From NCBI GenBank assembly GCA_024228115.1, contig JAAETT010000333.1, forward strand, positions 1-44,605: a DNA stretch of 44,605 bases. Direction: 5' to 3'. Below are positions 33,843 through 41,356 of the stretch, one piece after another (the stretch's first letter is position 1; every line of letters starts with the position of its first letter). The translations under genes and the position numbers were made by a program. The notes beneath the pieces were generated by a model, which was not told the origin of the DNA, did no database searches, and worked only from the letters and a program-made list of their open reading frames with translations. This DNA is from a bacterium (lineage in GTDB: Bacteria; Myxococcota_A; UBA9160; UBA6930).

Positions 33843-35279
33843 TTAGCCCAGGAGCGCCCGACCGCGCGCCAGGCGCTGAGCCAACGCCTTGGCGGTAGGA
33901 GCTTCGGCATACACCCGGAGAACGGATTCGGTTCCAGAGCTTCGGAGCATCAGGAAACCACCATCGGCCAACTGACAGCGAAGGCCATCGTGGCGGAGAA
34001 CCCCGGTTACCCGCTGCCGATCGATGCTCTTCGGCGGAGTGCGAGAGAGCTTCCGGAGGCGATGATTCCGGGCCGGGGTTGCCGGCATGGCGATTCGGCC
34101 GCAGGCCGAACCGCGGTGGCGACGCCGCAGTTCCTGGAGTTGGACCGCGAGGGAGCGCCGGTCGAGAGAGAGCCTCTCTACCAACAGGGCGGCGGCCAGG
34201 ATGCCGTCTTTGTCCCGAGCCATCGGAGCCCATGCAAAACCGCCACTCTCTTCTCCTGCCACATCCGCGCGTCCGGCGACCAACTCTTCACTGAGCGGCT
34301 TGAAGCCGATCGGAAGCCGAGAGACCTCGCACCCGTAGGCTCGGGCCACGCGTTCGGGAAAGCTGCCGGTCGCGACCGAGAGCGCGATACCCCGCAGGAT
34401 CCTTCCGTGTCGGCCGAGATGGTCGATCAGCAGGGCCAGCGCATCGCTCTCCGAGAGCCGCCGGCCACTCGCGGTGACCACAGAGAACCGATCCGCATCA
34501 CCGTCGCTGGCAAGGCCCAGGGCGGCGCCCTGCGCGCGCACCGCCCGACTCAGGGCGACGAGCCGAGCGGGTTCCGGATCCGGTGCGAACCCACCGAAGC
34601 GCGGATCCGCGTCGGCGTGAAGGGTGCTCACCCGAGCGCCCGCAGCGCGCAGCCACGTATCGAGCACTCCCGCTCCGGTTCCGTGAAGCGCGTCGTAGAC
34701 GATGGGGAGTCGGGCGCGTCGGAGCGCGCCACAGTCGATCCGTTTCGAGAGACGGCTCAGGTAGGCCGGTACGAGATCGGTCGGCGGCGGGGCCTTCCTG
34801 CGGGCGGGCTCGCGGGCGCTCTCCAGGATCTCCGCCGCCCGGCCGGCGACGGCCTCGGCCCACGGCCGAGGTGCGGGGGCTCCGTCGCTGCCGACGAGCT
34901 TGACTCCCTGGTACTCCGGCGGATTGTGACTGGCCGTGAACAAGATCCCGGCCGCCGCGTGCTTCCAACGAACGCTGCTGGTGGCAACAGGTGTGGGTGT
35001 TGGGCCTGCGGTGCGAACCGGCCGGACGCCGGCACCCGAGAGGACCTCGGCCGCCTCATCGGCGAGACGCTTGCCCATGAAACGAGTGTCATGGGCGACG
35101 ATCACGCGAACCGCGGAGCCCCTTCCCCCCTGGGAGCGCACCTTCTCGGCCACCGCGCGAACCAGGGCACGGGCTTTCGGGAGTGTGAACTCTTCCCCCA
35201 GAATGCCGCGCCAGCCGCTGGTGCCGAACGAAATGGGCGGCCGCGAACTTCCCGAGGGGGCGGAACGTTGCTGGCTCAC
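33843..35279 (-). CDS. Phosphohexomutase (phosphoglucomutase/phosphomannomutase family)
   Basis: The 478-aa product belongs to the alpha-D-phosphohexomutase superfamily: N-terminal ISFGTSGWRGILGEEF, active-site phosphoserine loop LFTASHNPPEYQGVK, metal-binding loop ASDGDADRFSV, sugar-binding GEESGGFAW, and phosphate-binding RSSGTESVLRVYAEA. All four functional loops are intact. Substrate preference (glucose, mannose or both) cannot be read from the motifs. GTG 35279 overlaps the coaD TGA as GTGA, which places it in the rsmD-coaD operon; in-frame codons upstream would overlap coaD by 55 bases. Confidence 0.9.
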   Translation of the reverse strand: MSQQRSAPSGSSRPPISFGTSGWRGILGEEFTLPKARALVRAVAEKVRSQGGRGSAVRVIVAHDTRFMGKRLADEAAEVLSGAGVRPVRTAGPTPTPVATSSVRWKHAAAGILFTASHNPPEYQGVKLVGSDGAPAPRPWAEAVAGRAAEILESAREPARRKAPPPTDLVPAYLSRLSKRIDCGALRRARLPIVYDALHGTGAGVLDTWLRAAGARVSTLHADADPRFGGFAPDPEPARLVALSRAVRAQGAALGLASDGDADRFSVVTASGRRLSESDALALLIDHLGRHGRILRGIALSVATGSFPERVARAYGCEVSRLPIGFKPLSEELVAGRADVAGEESGGFAWAPMARDKDGILAAALLVERLSLDRRSLAVQLQELRRRHRGSACGRIAMPATPARNHRLRKLSRTPPKSIDRQRVTGVLRHDGLRCQLADGGFLMLRSSGTESVLRVYAEAPTAKALAQRLARGRALLG

Positions 35280-35773
35280 TTTTTCTGGAACTTCTCCCGG
35301 AGATATTTCTCGACCAGCGGCGGCACCCATTCGCTGATGTCGACCCCGAAGGAGACCAGTTCTTTCAGGCGTGAAGAGCTGACGTAGAAGTGCTCCTGGC
35401 CCGTCATCAGGAAGAGCGTCTCGACGTCCGGGTTCATGTGCCGATTCATGAGTGCCATCTCGAACTCGTACTGGAAATCCGCGGTCGCCCGCAGGCCCCG
35501 GATCACGGTCTTCGCTCCCACCTCGGCGGCGTAATCCACGGCCAACACGGCGAACGACGTGATCTCGACGCCGGGCAGATCACCGATGGAGGCGCGAAGC
35601 ATCTCCAGGCGCTGCTCCACGGTAAACGTCCCACTCTTGTCCACGTTGTGGGCAACGGCCACCACCAGCCGGGGAAACACGCGCCGTGCGCGATGAACCA
35701 GATCGAGATGTCCATTCGTGACCGGGTCGAAGCTGGCGGGAAACAGGGCCAACTGGTTCGCGTCGTCGCTCAT
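35276..35773 (-). CDS. coaD: CoaD, phosphopantetheine adenylyltransferase
   Basis: CoaD adenylates 4'-phosphopantetheine to dephospho-CoA, the step after CoaBC. The 165-aa product has the nucleotidyltransferase motif FPASFDPVTNGHLDLVHRA (TNGH), the RGLRATADFQYEFEMALMNR substrate-binding segment and the C-terminal SSSRLKELVSFG motif. Length is standard. ATG 35773 overlaps the rsmD stop (ATGA). Its proximity to coaBC groups two CoA-pathway genes in one transcription unit. Confidence 0.96.
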   Translation of the reverse strand: MSDDANQLALFPASFDPVTNGHLDLVHRARRVFPRLVVAVAHNVDKSGTFTVEQRLEMLRASIGDLPGVEITSFAVLAVDYAAEVGAKTVIRGLRATADFQYEFEMALMNRHMNPDVETLFLMTGQEHFYVSSSRLKELVSFGVDISEWVPPLVEKYLREKFQKK

Positions 35774-36366
35774 GCGGCTCCTTCGTTGCCTGGGTCTTCC
35801 GCCCCGGGATGCGTCGACTCCAGGTCCGACGTGAACCAGAGGAGTAGGGTGTCACCGTAGCGCCGCTCGTCCACTCGCCGCAGCCCTTCCACGGAACCGG
35901 GATCATGCCGGCGATCTGTTTCGAGAACCAGGGTTCCCGCGGGATCCAGGAGCCCAAGCCTGGCGATCGCCTGTAGCGCCTCCAGCGCTTCCCCGGAGGC
36001 GTAGGGCGGATCGACGAGGATCAGCTGGAAGCAATCGCTGCTGCGAGCGAAACGGCGCAGCGCAGCTCGCGCCGGACTCCGCACAACCCGGGCCCTCTCC
36101 TCGAGGCCAAGCGCCTCCAGATTGGCGCGAACGGTCGCCCCGCAGACGGCGGCATGATCCACGAACACCGCGGATTCGGCTCCGCGCGAGAGCGCTTCGA
36201 TGCCCAGCGCGCCGGAGCCGGCGAAGAGGTCGAGTACACGTCTCCCCTGCTGGGATCCGAGGCGCATGAACAGGGATTCGCGGACGCGATCGGAAGTGGG
36301 ACGCACTTCCCCGCGACGCGGCATTTCGACACGTCGGCCGACGAGCTCTCCTCCTGTCACGCGCAC
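35770..36366 (-). CDS. rsmD: RsmD-type 16S rRNA guanine-N2 methyltransferase
   Basis: RsmD methylates G966 of 16S rRNA (E. coli numbering). The product has the family N-terminus VRVTGGELVGRRVEMPRRGE, RPTSDRVRESLFMRL, SAM-binding motif I VLDLFAGSGALGIEALSRGA and catalytic motif DPPYASGEALEAL. The rsmD-coaD pairing is widespread. The start is uncertain: GTG 36366 places the protein at the usual family length (198 aa), while TTG 36423 would add 19 residues without a family counterpart. Confidence 0.9.
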   Translation of the reverse strand: MRVTGGELVGRRVEMPRRGEVRPTSDRVRESLFMRLGSQQGRRVLDLFAGSGALGIEALSRGAESAVFVDHAAVCGATVRANLEALGLEERARVVRSPARAALRRFARSSDCFQLILVDPPYASGEALEALQAIARLGLLDPAGTLVLETDRRHDPGSVEGLRRVDERRYGDTLLLWFTSDLESTHPGAEDPGNEGAA

Positions 36367-36409
36367 TCGGAAAACTTCGCGCGAGCGGCTTGGATGCACA
36401 ACTTCTGAA

Positions 36410-36439
36410 TTGCAGCAAGCCAACAGCCTTGCCTAGAAT
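36410..36439 (+). promoter_or_regulatory. Possible sigma-70 promoter of the small Xre gene
   Basis: TTGCAG (36410-36415) and TAGAAT (36434-36439), spaced by 18 bases, resemble -35 and -10 elements and would start transcription near 36446, about 70 bases before the Xre ATG at 36518. The -35 match is modest. A perfect TTGACA at 36455-36460 lacks a matching -10 and is not used here. Confidence 0.3.
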
Positions 36440-36517
36440 TCGCGGCCTTCGGAGTTGACACTATTCGGTGACGCAATCGCGGAACCCTTGCGGCGTTGGC
36501 ACGGCCAGGAGAACAGG

Positions 36518-36757
36518 ATGTCGAAGACGACGGTGGATCGCGCAAAGAAGAACCTGCCGGAGCGCCTCTCCCAGGTGCGAGGCATTCGCTCCCAGAGACA
36601 ATTCGCGCGCGACCTCGGCGTCTTCCAACAGAACGTGAACCGCTACGAGAGTGGCACCACCCCCCATACCGATTTCCTGATCCAGCTCGCATTGAAGGAG
36701 AATGTCTCCATCGATTGGCTGCTCCTCGGCAAGGGGCGAATGCGTCGCGGACGCTGA
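36518..36757 (+). CDS. Small Xre/phage-repressor-type HTH protein
   Basis: The 79-aa product is a bare Cro/C1-type HTH: LPERLSQVRGIRSQRQFARD, LGVFQQNVNRYESGTTPHTD, then the C-terminal IDWLLLGKGRM helix typical of phage CI-like repressors. No effector domain is attached. ATG 36518 is selected by AGGAGAACAGG upstream. It is divergent from rsmD and precedes a small membrane protein gene by 32 bases, in an accessory patch that also holds the transposase. Targets are unknown. Confidence 0.85.
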   Translation: MSKTTVDRAKKNLPERLSQVRGIRSQRQFARDLGVFQQNVNRYESGTTPHTDFLIQLALKENVSIDWLLLGKGRMRRGR

Positions 36758-36789
36758 GCCGATCGCCAGGAGCGATCCCAACGGCGCTC

Positions 36790-37263
36790 ATGGGTAATCC
36801 ATGTTCCTTTCGTGCGGGCCTCGCAAGCGACTGCATAGCTTCACGAACGAGCAGCTCCCAGGCACAAGCAAGTGTCGTGTCAGGGAACTTCGAATACGGG
36901 CCACTTCGGGGCACGAAACTTGAACTCCCGGCGCTCATGGTCGTCGTTCTCGCTCTCCTCGTGTTGCTGGCCTCCGCGGCCGACCACTGGACCACCTTCG
37001 TCTGCCTCCAGAACCCATTGGAAGGCGTCACGGAAGCCAACCCCATCTCCCGCTGGCTCTTCGCGGGAATCGGCCTGGCACCCGGACTCTGGCTCGACAG
37101 CCTGGTCACCCTCCTCGGCATGACCTTCCTGGTCAAGACCCCCCTCGTCCCCGAAGAGTTGAAGGTGTTGTTCCTCAGCGTGGTGTTGTTCGGCACCGGC
37201 TACGCAGTGCACAACAATCTGGGCGCGATCCAACAGCTGGGTTTGTCGGTGCTCGGCGGGTAG
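36790..37263 (+). CDS. Small predicted membrane protein (DUF5658-like)
   Basis: The C-terminal 110 residues carry three hydrophobic helices. The first is MVVVLALLVLLASAADHWTT, followed by TEANPISRWLFAGIGLAPGL and ELKVLFLSVVLFGTGYAVHN. The D-x-x-T ... E-A-N-P pattern resembles the DUF5658 small membrane family (judged by eye). The start is uncertain: ATG 36790 gives 157 aa with a polar N-terminus, while ATG 36937 would begin directly at the first helix. It follows the small Xre gene on the same strand. Function is unknown. Confidence 0.6.
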   Translation: MGNPCSFRAGLASDCIASRTSSSQAQASVVSGNFEYGPLRGTKLELPALMVVVLALLVLLASAADHWTTFVCLQNPLEGVTEANPISRWLFAGIGLAPGLWLDSLVTLLGMTFLVKTPLVPEELKVLFLSVVLFGTGYAVHNNLGAIQQLGLSVLGG

Positions 37264-37285
37264 AGGAGTTTCTGCCGCCTGCCAG

Positions 37286-37420
37286 CTGCGGTGGTTGGCC
37301 AGCTTGGGTATCGCGGGCTGTTGAGGGGGATCGGTCGGGGGGTGCGGGGGTTCCTTCGATCCTGCGGGGCTCTTCCGGGCGGCCGACGGGCGGGCGCGGC
37401 GCCTTGGCCCACATAGATGA
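37286..37420 (+). repeat. Left copy of the ~140-base inverted repeat flanking the RAYT gene
   Basis: This stretch is similar, in inverted orientation, to 38193-38337 on the other side of the transposase gene. Shared blocks in order are CTGCGGT (37286-37292), TTGGCC, TCGCGGG, TGAGGGGG, ATCCTGCGG (37359-37367), GGCCGACG (37381-37388), GGCGCGGCGC (37393-37402) and a terminal ATGA (37417-37420). A few small gaps and many substitutions separate the copies, so they are diverged relatives. It begins 22 bases after the stop of the membrane protein gene. Confidence 0.7.
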
Positions 37421-37450
37421 AGCGGATGCCGGCTCTGGCCCGTGGGTCCG

Positions 37451-38149
37451 CTAGACGGCTGCCGGGATCTCGGCCGGATCGAGGCGGGGGCCAGCCTTAC
37501 GCCAGCCCTCGGCCAGGAGCGACGTATGTGGCGTGGCGACCGCCACCACATTTCCCCCAGGCCGCTCCCGTGCTTGAGCGACGAGTCCCATGGCAGCGCG
37601 CGGCCAACCCTCGAACCAACGCCCTGAAGAAGCGGGGTCGATCCTCGTTGTCCTGGGCTGCTTTTTCATGTGTCGACGAGCGTTCAGAAGCACGTAGCGC
37701 ATCGCATTCCGTACCTGGGTAGGCGTCCGCAGCACCACATGGTGAAAGCGGTCCAACAGGACACGCCCCTTTCGCCCGAACACCCGATTCACCGCCCGCG
37801 CCAGACGCGCCCCCAACGCATTCATCCCCCTGCCGAGCGCCCCCGCATCCTTGGCCTCGACGATCAGATGCAGATGATTCGACTGGATCGAGTAGTGCAC
37901 GAGCCGGAAGTCCGTGCGCTCGAGCACACAGGCAAACGACCGCTCCACCTCCCGCACCAGCCGCCCATCGCGAAGTGACGGGACATCGGGTCGAACCTTC
38001 ATGGTCACGTGGCACGGATGCCGCGAAGCCAAAGGCGCTCGCTGGAGATGGGCCACTCGCGGGTTCGGGCCGCGCTTGCGACCCGCGCCCTCGCGCCTTC
38101 CACCCCAGCCATGAAGAGGAAGATCAAGCTGAGAAGTCCGACGCACCAT
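37451..38149 (-). CDS. REP-associated tyrosine transposase (Y1/IS200-like, RAYT)
   Basis: The 232-aa product is a Y1-type single-strand DNA transposase. A basic N-terminus (WGGRREGAGRKRGPNPRVAH) precedes the Y1 core: HVTMKVRPDVPSLRDGRLV, the metal-binding HxH in VHYSIQSNHLHLIVEA, and the catalytic Tyr with following Asn in AMRYVLLNARRH. The basic domain is usual in RAYTs of this lineage. ATG 38149 is preferred over TTG 38185, because that TTG belongs to a TTGACA -35 element. The domestic role of RAYTs in cells is unclear; they act on REP hairpins. Confidence 0.9.
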   Translation of the reverse strand: MVRRTSQLDLPLHGWGGRREGAGRKRGPNPRVAHLQRAPLASRHPCHVTMKVRPDVPSLRDGRLVREVERSFACVLERTDFRLVHYSIQSNHLHLIVEAKDAGALGRGMNALGARLARAVNRVFGRKGRVLLDRFHHVVLRTPTQVRNAMRYVLLNARRHMKKQPRTTRIDPASSGRWFEGWPRAAMGLVAQARERPGGNVVAVATPHTSLLAEGWRKAGPRLDPAEIPAAV

Positions 38150-38156
38150 GGTGTTG

Positions 38157-38185
38157 ATATTGGCATTGTTTGTTCTTGATGTCAA
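38157..38185 (-). promoter_or_regulatory. Candidate promoter of the RAYT gene
   Basis: In a noticeably AT-rich patch the minus strand has TTGACA (38185-38180), a 17-base spacer and CAATAT (38162-38157), a weak -10. The RAYT ATG (38149) is 7 bases after it, so the mRNA would be nearly leaderless, consistent with no Shine-Dalgarno sequence before that ATG. The -35 is perfect and the -10 poor. Confidence 0.35.
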
Positions 38186-38192
38186 GGAAAAC

Positions 38193-38337
38193 TCATGGAC
38201 CAGGCGGGCTAGAGCGCCGCGCCTACGCGTCGGCCGGACGAGTACCCACCGCAGGATGAAAGGATGCCGTCACCCCCAACCCGTCCCCCCTCACCAGCCC
38301 CGCGAGAACCAGGCCGGCCAATCACCGCGCACCGCAG
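38193..38337 (-). repeat. Right copy of the ~140-base inverted repeat flanking the RAYT gene
   Basis: Read on the minus strand this stretch aligns with 37286-37420. Conserved blocks are ACCGCAG (38331-38337, complement of CTGCGGT), CCGCAGGAT (38249-38257), CGTCGGCC (38228-38235) and GCGCCGCGCC (38214-38223), with a closing TCAT at 38193-38196. It lies between the RAYT promoter and the dacB stop (38376). Confidence 0.7.
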
Positions 38338-38375
38338 GTGGCGATCGAACCGCTCACGCGACCGGCCGCCAGCCC

Positions 38376-39791
38376 CTACCAGCTCTCGCCAACCACCGCC
38401 TCAGCGAACGCATCCACCGCGTTCATGGCCGCACGGTCGCCACGGGTGTAGCCGTTGGCAAGAATCGAGAAGACCACATCGCGCCCGCCTGCAGTCTGGG
38501 CGATCCCGGTCAGGGCGGTGACGCCGGTCAGCAACCCCGTCTTTCCACGCATCCGATCTCGCGTGGTCGATGCGCGTTTCTTCAAGGTGCCATCCCGTCC
38601 CGCAATGGGCAGGGCCGCGAGCAGATCCGGAGCCATTTCGAAGCGTTGATCTGCGGCCCGCATGACCTCGACAAGAACGCGGGCCGAGACCCGGTTGTCA
38701 CGAGAGAGCCCGGAACCGTCGGCCAGACGCATCCCCTCCAGGTCGATTCCCATGCTCGTGAGCTGTGCACGCATGGCGGCTAGCCCGCGCGGCCAGGTTC
38801 CGGGCTCGCTTGCAGACCCGCGGCCAAGCAACTTCACGAGGGCTTCGGCAATCATGTTGTTGCTGTTCTTCACGAAGAGCGTGACGATGCGACCCAGCGC
38901 AAACCCTTCGAAAGCCATCAGGGGTTGCGCATCTTCTGGCACCGGTGCTCGCCGTGTCGCCCCCTCCAATGCGATCCCATTGGCGGCGAGCTGCTGGCGT
39001 AGCACGGCCGCGGCATAGCGTGTGGGGTGCGCAACCGAGCGGTAGACGTCCTTCGCGTCCCCGCCGAAGGGAAGCGAGCCGGAGACGCGCACTTCCTCGG
39101 CGGTTCCGAGCGCAACCCGATCCACCGTCAGCGCCGCAGGGCTACCGGATGGACCGGTACGCGCCTGGCTGCGGAGCTCCAGATACGGAACAGGGGGATC
39201 CAGGGTGACTCGGGCCGCCTCCCCCAGCTTGGCACCCGGCGCGACCCGCACGCGGAACGCTCCGTAGTTCGCAGACAAGGCGCCAACGGGTGCGTGGTAC
39301 GCGCGCGCGGAAATCGGCTGCCAACTCGGATGCCAGCGCTCGTCATCCAAGGCCCGATCATCCAGGACGAGCGGCCCACGAATCCGGACGACGCCGAGCG
39401 CACGAAGATCGGCCGCCAACCTCCACCACTGTTCGGAGGTCATCGAGGGATCGCCGGCACCCCGCACATAGAGTGCGGCAAGCTCGCCGTGGGCCCCTAC
39501 CGGCCCCGGCGCGAGCACTTCCGTTTCGAAGCGGTGGGTGGGGCCCCAGGTCGCGAGGGCGGCGACGGCGGTCAGCAGCTTCTGGTTCGAAGCCGGCACC
39601 AGCGGCCGATTCGGGTGCCGGGAATAGAGCGGCTCACCGCTCTCGCGATCGACCACCAGCACCGAGAGACGCGCACTCTTCAGGCCCGGAGCCGCCAGGG
39701 CCCGATCGATCGTTTCCGAGGCATCGACGCTCGAAGCGATGAGCCCGAGGAGCAAGAGCACCCAACCCTGTCCGAACGATCGTCGCCGCAT
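38376..39791 (-). CDS. dacB: DacB/PBP4-type D-alanyl-D-alanine carboxypeptidase/endopeptidase (S13)
   Basis: The enzyme trims D-Ala from, or cleaves cross-links in, peptidoglycan in the periplasm. The 471-aa product has a signal peptide and the three penicillin-binding motifs: SxxK in VPASNQKLLTAV, SxN in KNSNNMIAEALVKLL and KTG in GKTGLLTGVTALTG. The S13 insert domain lies between the first two. ATG 39791 is chosen with AAGGGAGGT about 7 bases upstream. It is divergent from the SpmAB-like gene, and the following genes also concern the cell wall. Confidence 0.95.
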   Translation of the reverse strand: MRRRSFGQGWVLLLLGLIASSVDASETIDRALAAPGLKSARLSVLVVDRESGEPLYSRHPNRPLVPASNQKLLTAVAALATWGPTHRFETEVLAPGPVGAHGELAALYVRGAGDPSMTSEQWWRLAADLRALGVVRIRGPLVLDDRALDDERWHPSWQPISARAYHAPVGALSANYGAFRVRVAPGAKLGEAARVTLDPPVPYLELRSQARTGPSGSPAALTVDRVALGTAEEVRVSGSLPFGGDAKDVYRSVAHPTRYAAAVLRQQLAANGIALEGATRRAPVPEDAQPLMAFEGFALGRIVTLFVKNSNNMIAEALVKLLGRGSASEPGTWPRGLAAMRAQLTSMGIDLEGMRLADGSGLSRDNRVSARVLVEVMRAADQRFEMAPDLLAALPIAGRDGTLKKRASTTRDRMRGKTGLLTGVTALTGIAQTAGGRDVVFSILANGYTRGDRAAMNAVDAFAEAVVGESW

Positions 39792-39952
39792 GCCCAACCT
39801 CCCTTGCGTTGCCGAACCTATCCACGGGCCCGACCGCCTGCAATCGGGCCTCGCGATGCAGGGCCGTCCGGGAGCCCCTCGGTCGTCTCGCCTTGCACCT
39901 TTGCCCGTTGCCCGCTTGTCTCTTGGGGGTCCGCACCGATGGGGGGTTTGCG

Positions 39953-41275
39953 GTGCTCAACGTCATCTGGATCGGCCTCGTGCTCGTCTCCGTGGTCGCG
40001 GCTGCTTTTACCGGCCGCATGGAGGCGGTCTCGAACGGTGCCCTGCAAGCCGCCAAGAGCGCGATCGAGCTCGTCATCACGCTGACGGGCGGCATGGTGC
40101 TCTTTCTCGGCCTGGTTCGCGTCGCGGCGGATGGCGGCATGTTGCGCTGGGTGGTGCGAGGGTTGCGGCCGATCCTGCGCCGGCTCTTCCCGGACGTTCC
40201 GCCCGACCATCCCGCCATGGCGGCGATGATCATGAACTTCGCCGCGAACATCATGGGGCTCGGAAACGCAGCGACGCCCTTTGGCATCAAGGCGATGGTG
40301 GAGCTGAACAAGCTCAATCCGATTCAAGGCTCGGCCACCAACACGATGGCGCTCTTCCTGGCGATCAACACCTCCTCGATCGTCCTCTTCCCGCCCACCG
40401 GCACCGTCTTCGCTCGCGTCGAGGCCGGCTCCAGCATGCCGTTCGCCATCTGGGTTCCGACGCTATTCGCCACCTTCTGCTCGACCACCGTCGCCATCAC
40501 GGTGTGCTTGATGCTCCAACGGCTCCCCATGTTCCGTCCCAACCCACCGGAACGGCGCGACGCTGTCGAAGAGGAGCCGCCGGAGGAGGAGAATCTTCCC
40601 GACATCGAACTGCCGGATGTCGACGCACCGGCGGAGCCGATGGGCCGACAGCGCGCGGTCGTGTTGACCACCTTCGGAATCGCCTTGTTCGCGGGCCTGG
40701 TGTGGCGCCTGAACGAACGCATCCCGGAAATCGGTGCGTGGGGCTTCGTGCGCGATGAACTCATCGTGCATTGGATGCTCCCGCTGCTGATCGCCGGAAT
40801 GGTGCTGGTTGGCGTCGCGGGACGCGTACGCGTCTACGACGTACTCGTCGACGCTGGGCGCGAGGGCCTCGATGTGGCCGTCCGCATCGCTCCCTACCTG
40901 GTCGCCATTCTGGTCGCGATCGGCATGTTCCGCGGCTCGGGTGCTCTGGATCTCTTCATTGGTTGGCTCGAACCCCTGACCTCTACCGTGGGCGTTCCAG
41001 CGGAAAGCCTGCCGATGGCGCTGCTGCGCCCCCTCTCCGGCTCCGGCTCGTTTGGGGTCATGGCAGAGATCCTCCAGACGCACGGCGCGGATTCCTTCAC
41101 CGGCCTGGTGACGAGCACACTGATGGGCTCGACCGAAACCACGTTCTATGTGCTCGCCGTCTACCTGGGTGCGGCGAGAGTCGGTGATGCACGTCACATC
41201 CTGCCGGCGTGCCTGGCGGGAGACTTTGCAGGATTCGTCGGTGCCGTGGTGGCTTGCCATCTCTTCTTCGGCTGA
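39953..41275 (+). CDS. Fused SpmA/SpmB-type membrane protein (nucleoside-recognition domains)
   Basis: The 440-aa product joins the two spore maturation proteins in one chain. The N-terminal half has the SpmA signature (MNFAANIMGLGNAATPFGIK). A charged linker (about 200-235) is followed by the SpmB half with LRPLSGSGSFGVMAEILQTH and MGSTETTFYVLAVYLGAARV. About ten membrane spans are predicted. Such proteins occur in non-sporulating bacteria, where their substrate is unknown. GTG 39953 fits the family N-terminus (LNVIWIGLVLV) and has GGGGGG just before it; upstream in-frame residues look non-coding. Confidence 0.88.
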   Translation: MLNVIWIGLVLVSVVAAAFTGRMEAVSNGALQAAKSAIELVITLTGGMVLFLGLVRVAADGGMLRWVVRGLRPILRRLFPDVPPDHPAMAAMIMNFAANIMGLGNAATPFGIKAMVELNKLNPIQGSATNTMALFLAINTSSIVLFPPTGTVFARVEAGSSMPFAIWVPTLFATFCSTTVAITVCLMLQRLPMFRPNPPERRDAVEEEPPEEENLPDIELPDVDAPAEPMGRQRAVVLTTFGIALFAGLVWRLNERIPEIGAWGFVRDELIVHWMLPLLIAGMVLVGVAGRVRVYDVLVDAGREGLDVAVRIAPYLVAILVAIGMFRGSGALDLFIGWLEPLTSTVGVPAESLPMALLRPLSGSGSFGVMAEILQTHGADSFTGLVTSTLMGSTETTFYVLAVYLGAARVGDARHILPACLAGDFAGFVGAVVACHLFFG

Positions 41276-41356
41276 CAGCCGGCCGAAATGGGAGAAGCTC
41301 AGCGCGGAGCCCGTGTTGTACCCGCAAGCGGCGGAGGGGTCGGAAGTTCGGCTGCC

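Larger units (their letters stand above)
37286..38337 (-). mobile_element. RAYT unit: transposase gene bracketed by inverted REP-like sequences
   Basis: A REP-associated tyrosine transposase gene (37451-38149) lies between two diverged, inverted copies of one ~140-base sequence. In known RAYT loci the gene is flanked by inverted REP sequences that the enzyme recognises, and mobilised copies are scattered in the same genome. The unit is 1.05 kb, sits between a small membrane protein gene and dacB, and no target-site duplication is evident. RAYTs are usually vertically inherited single copies. Confidence 0.65.

Noticed and set aside
36455-36460. TTGACA as -35 of the small Xre gene
   Set aside because: No -10-like hexamer lies 16-18 bases downstream.
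38150-38185. Extending the RAYT protein to TTG 38185
   Set aside because: The TTG is part of a TTGACA promoter element in an AT-rich patch, has no ribosome site, and the added residues do not match the family N-terminus.
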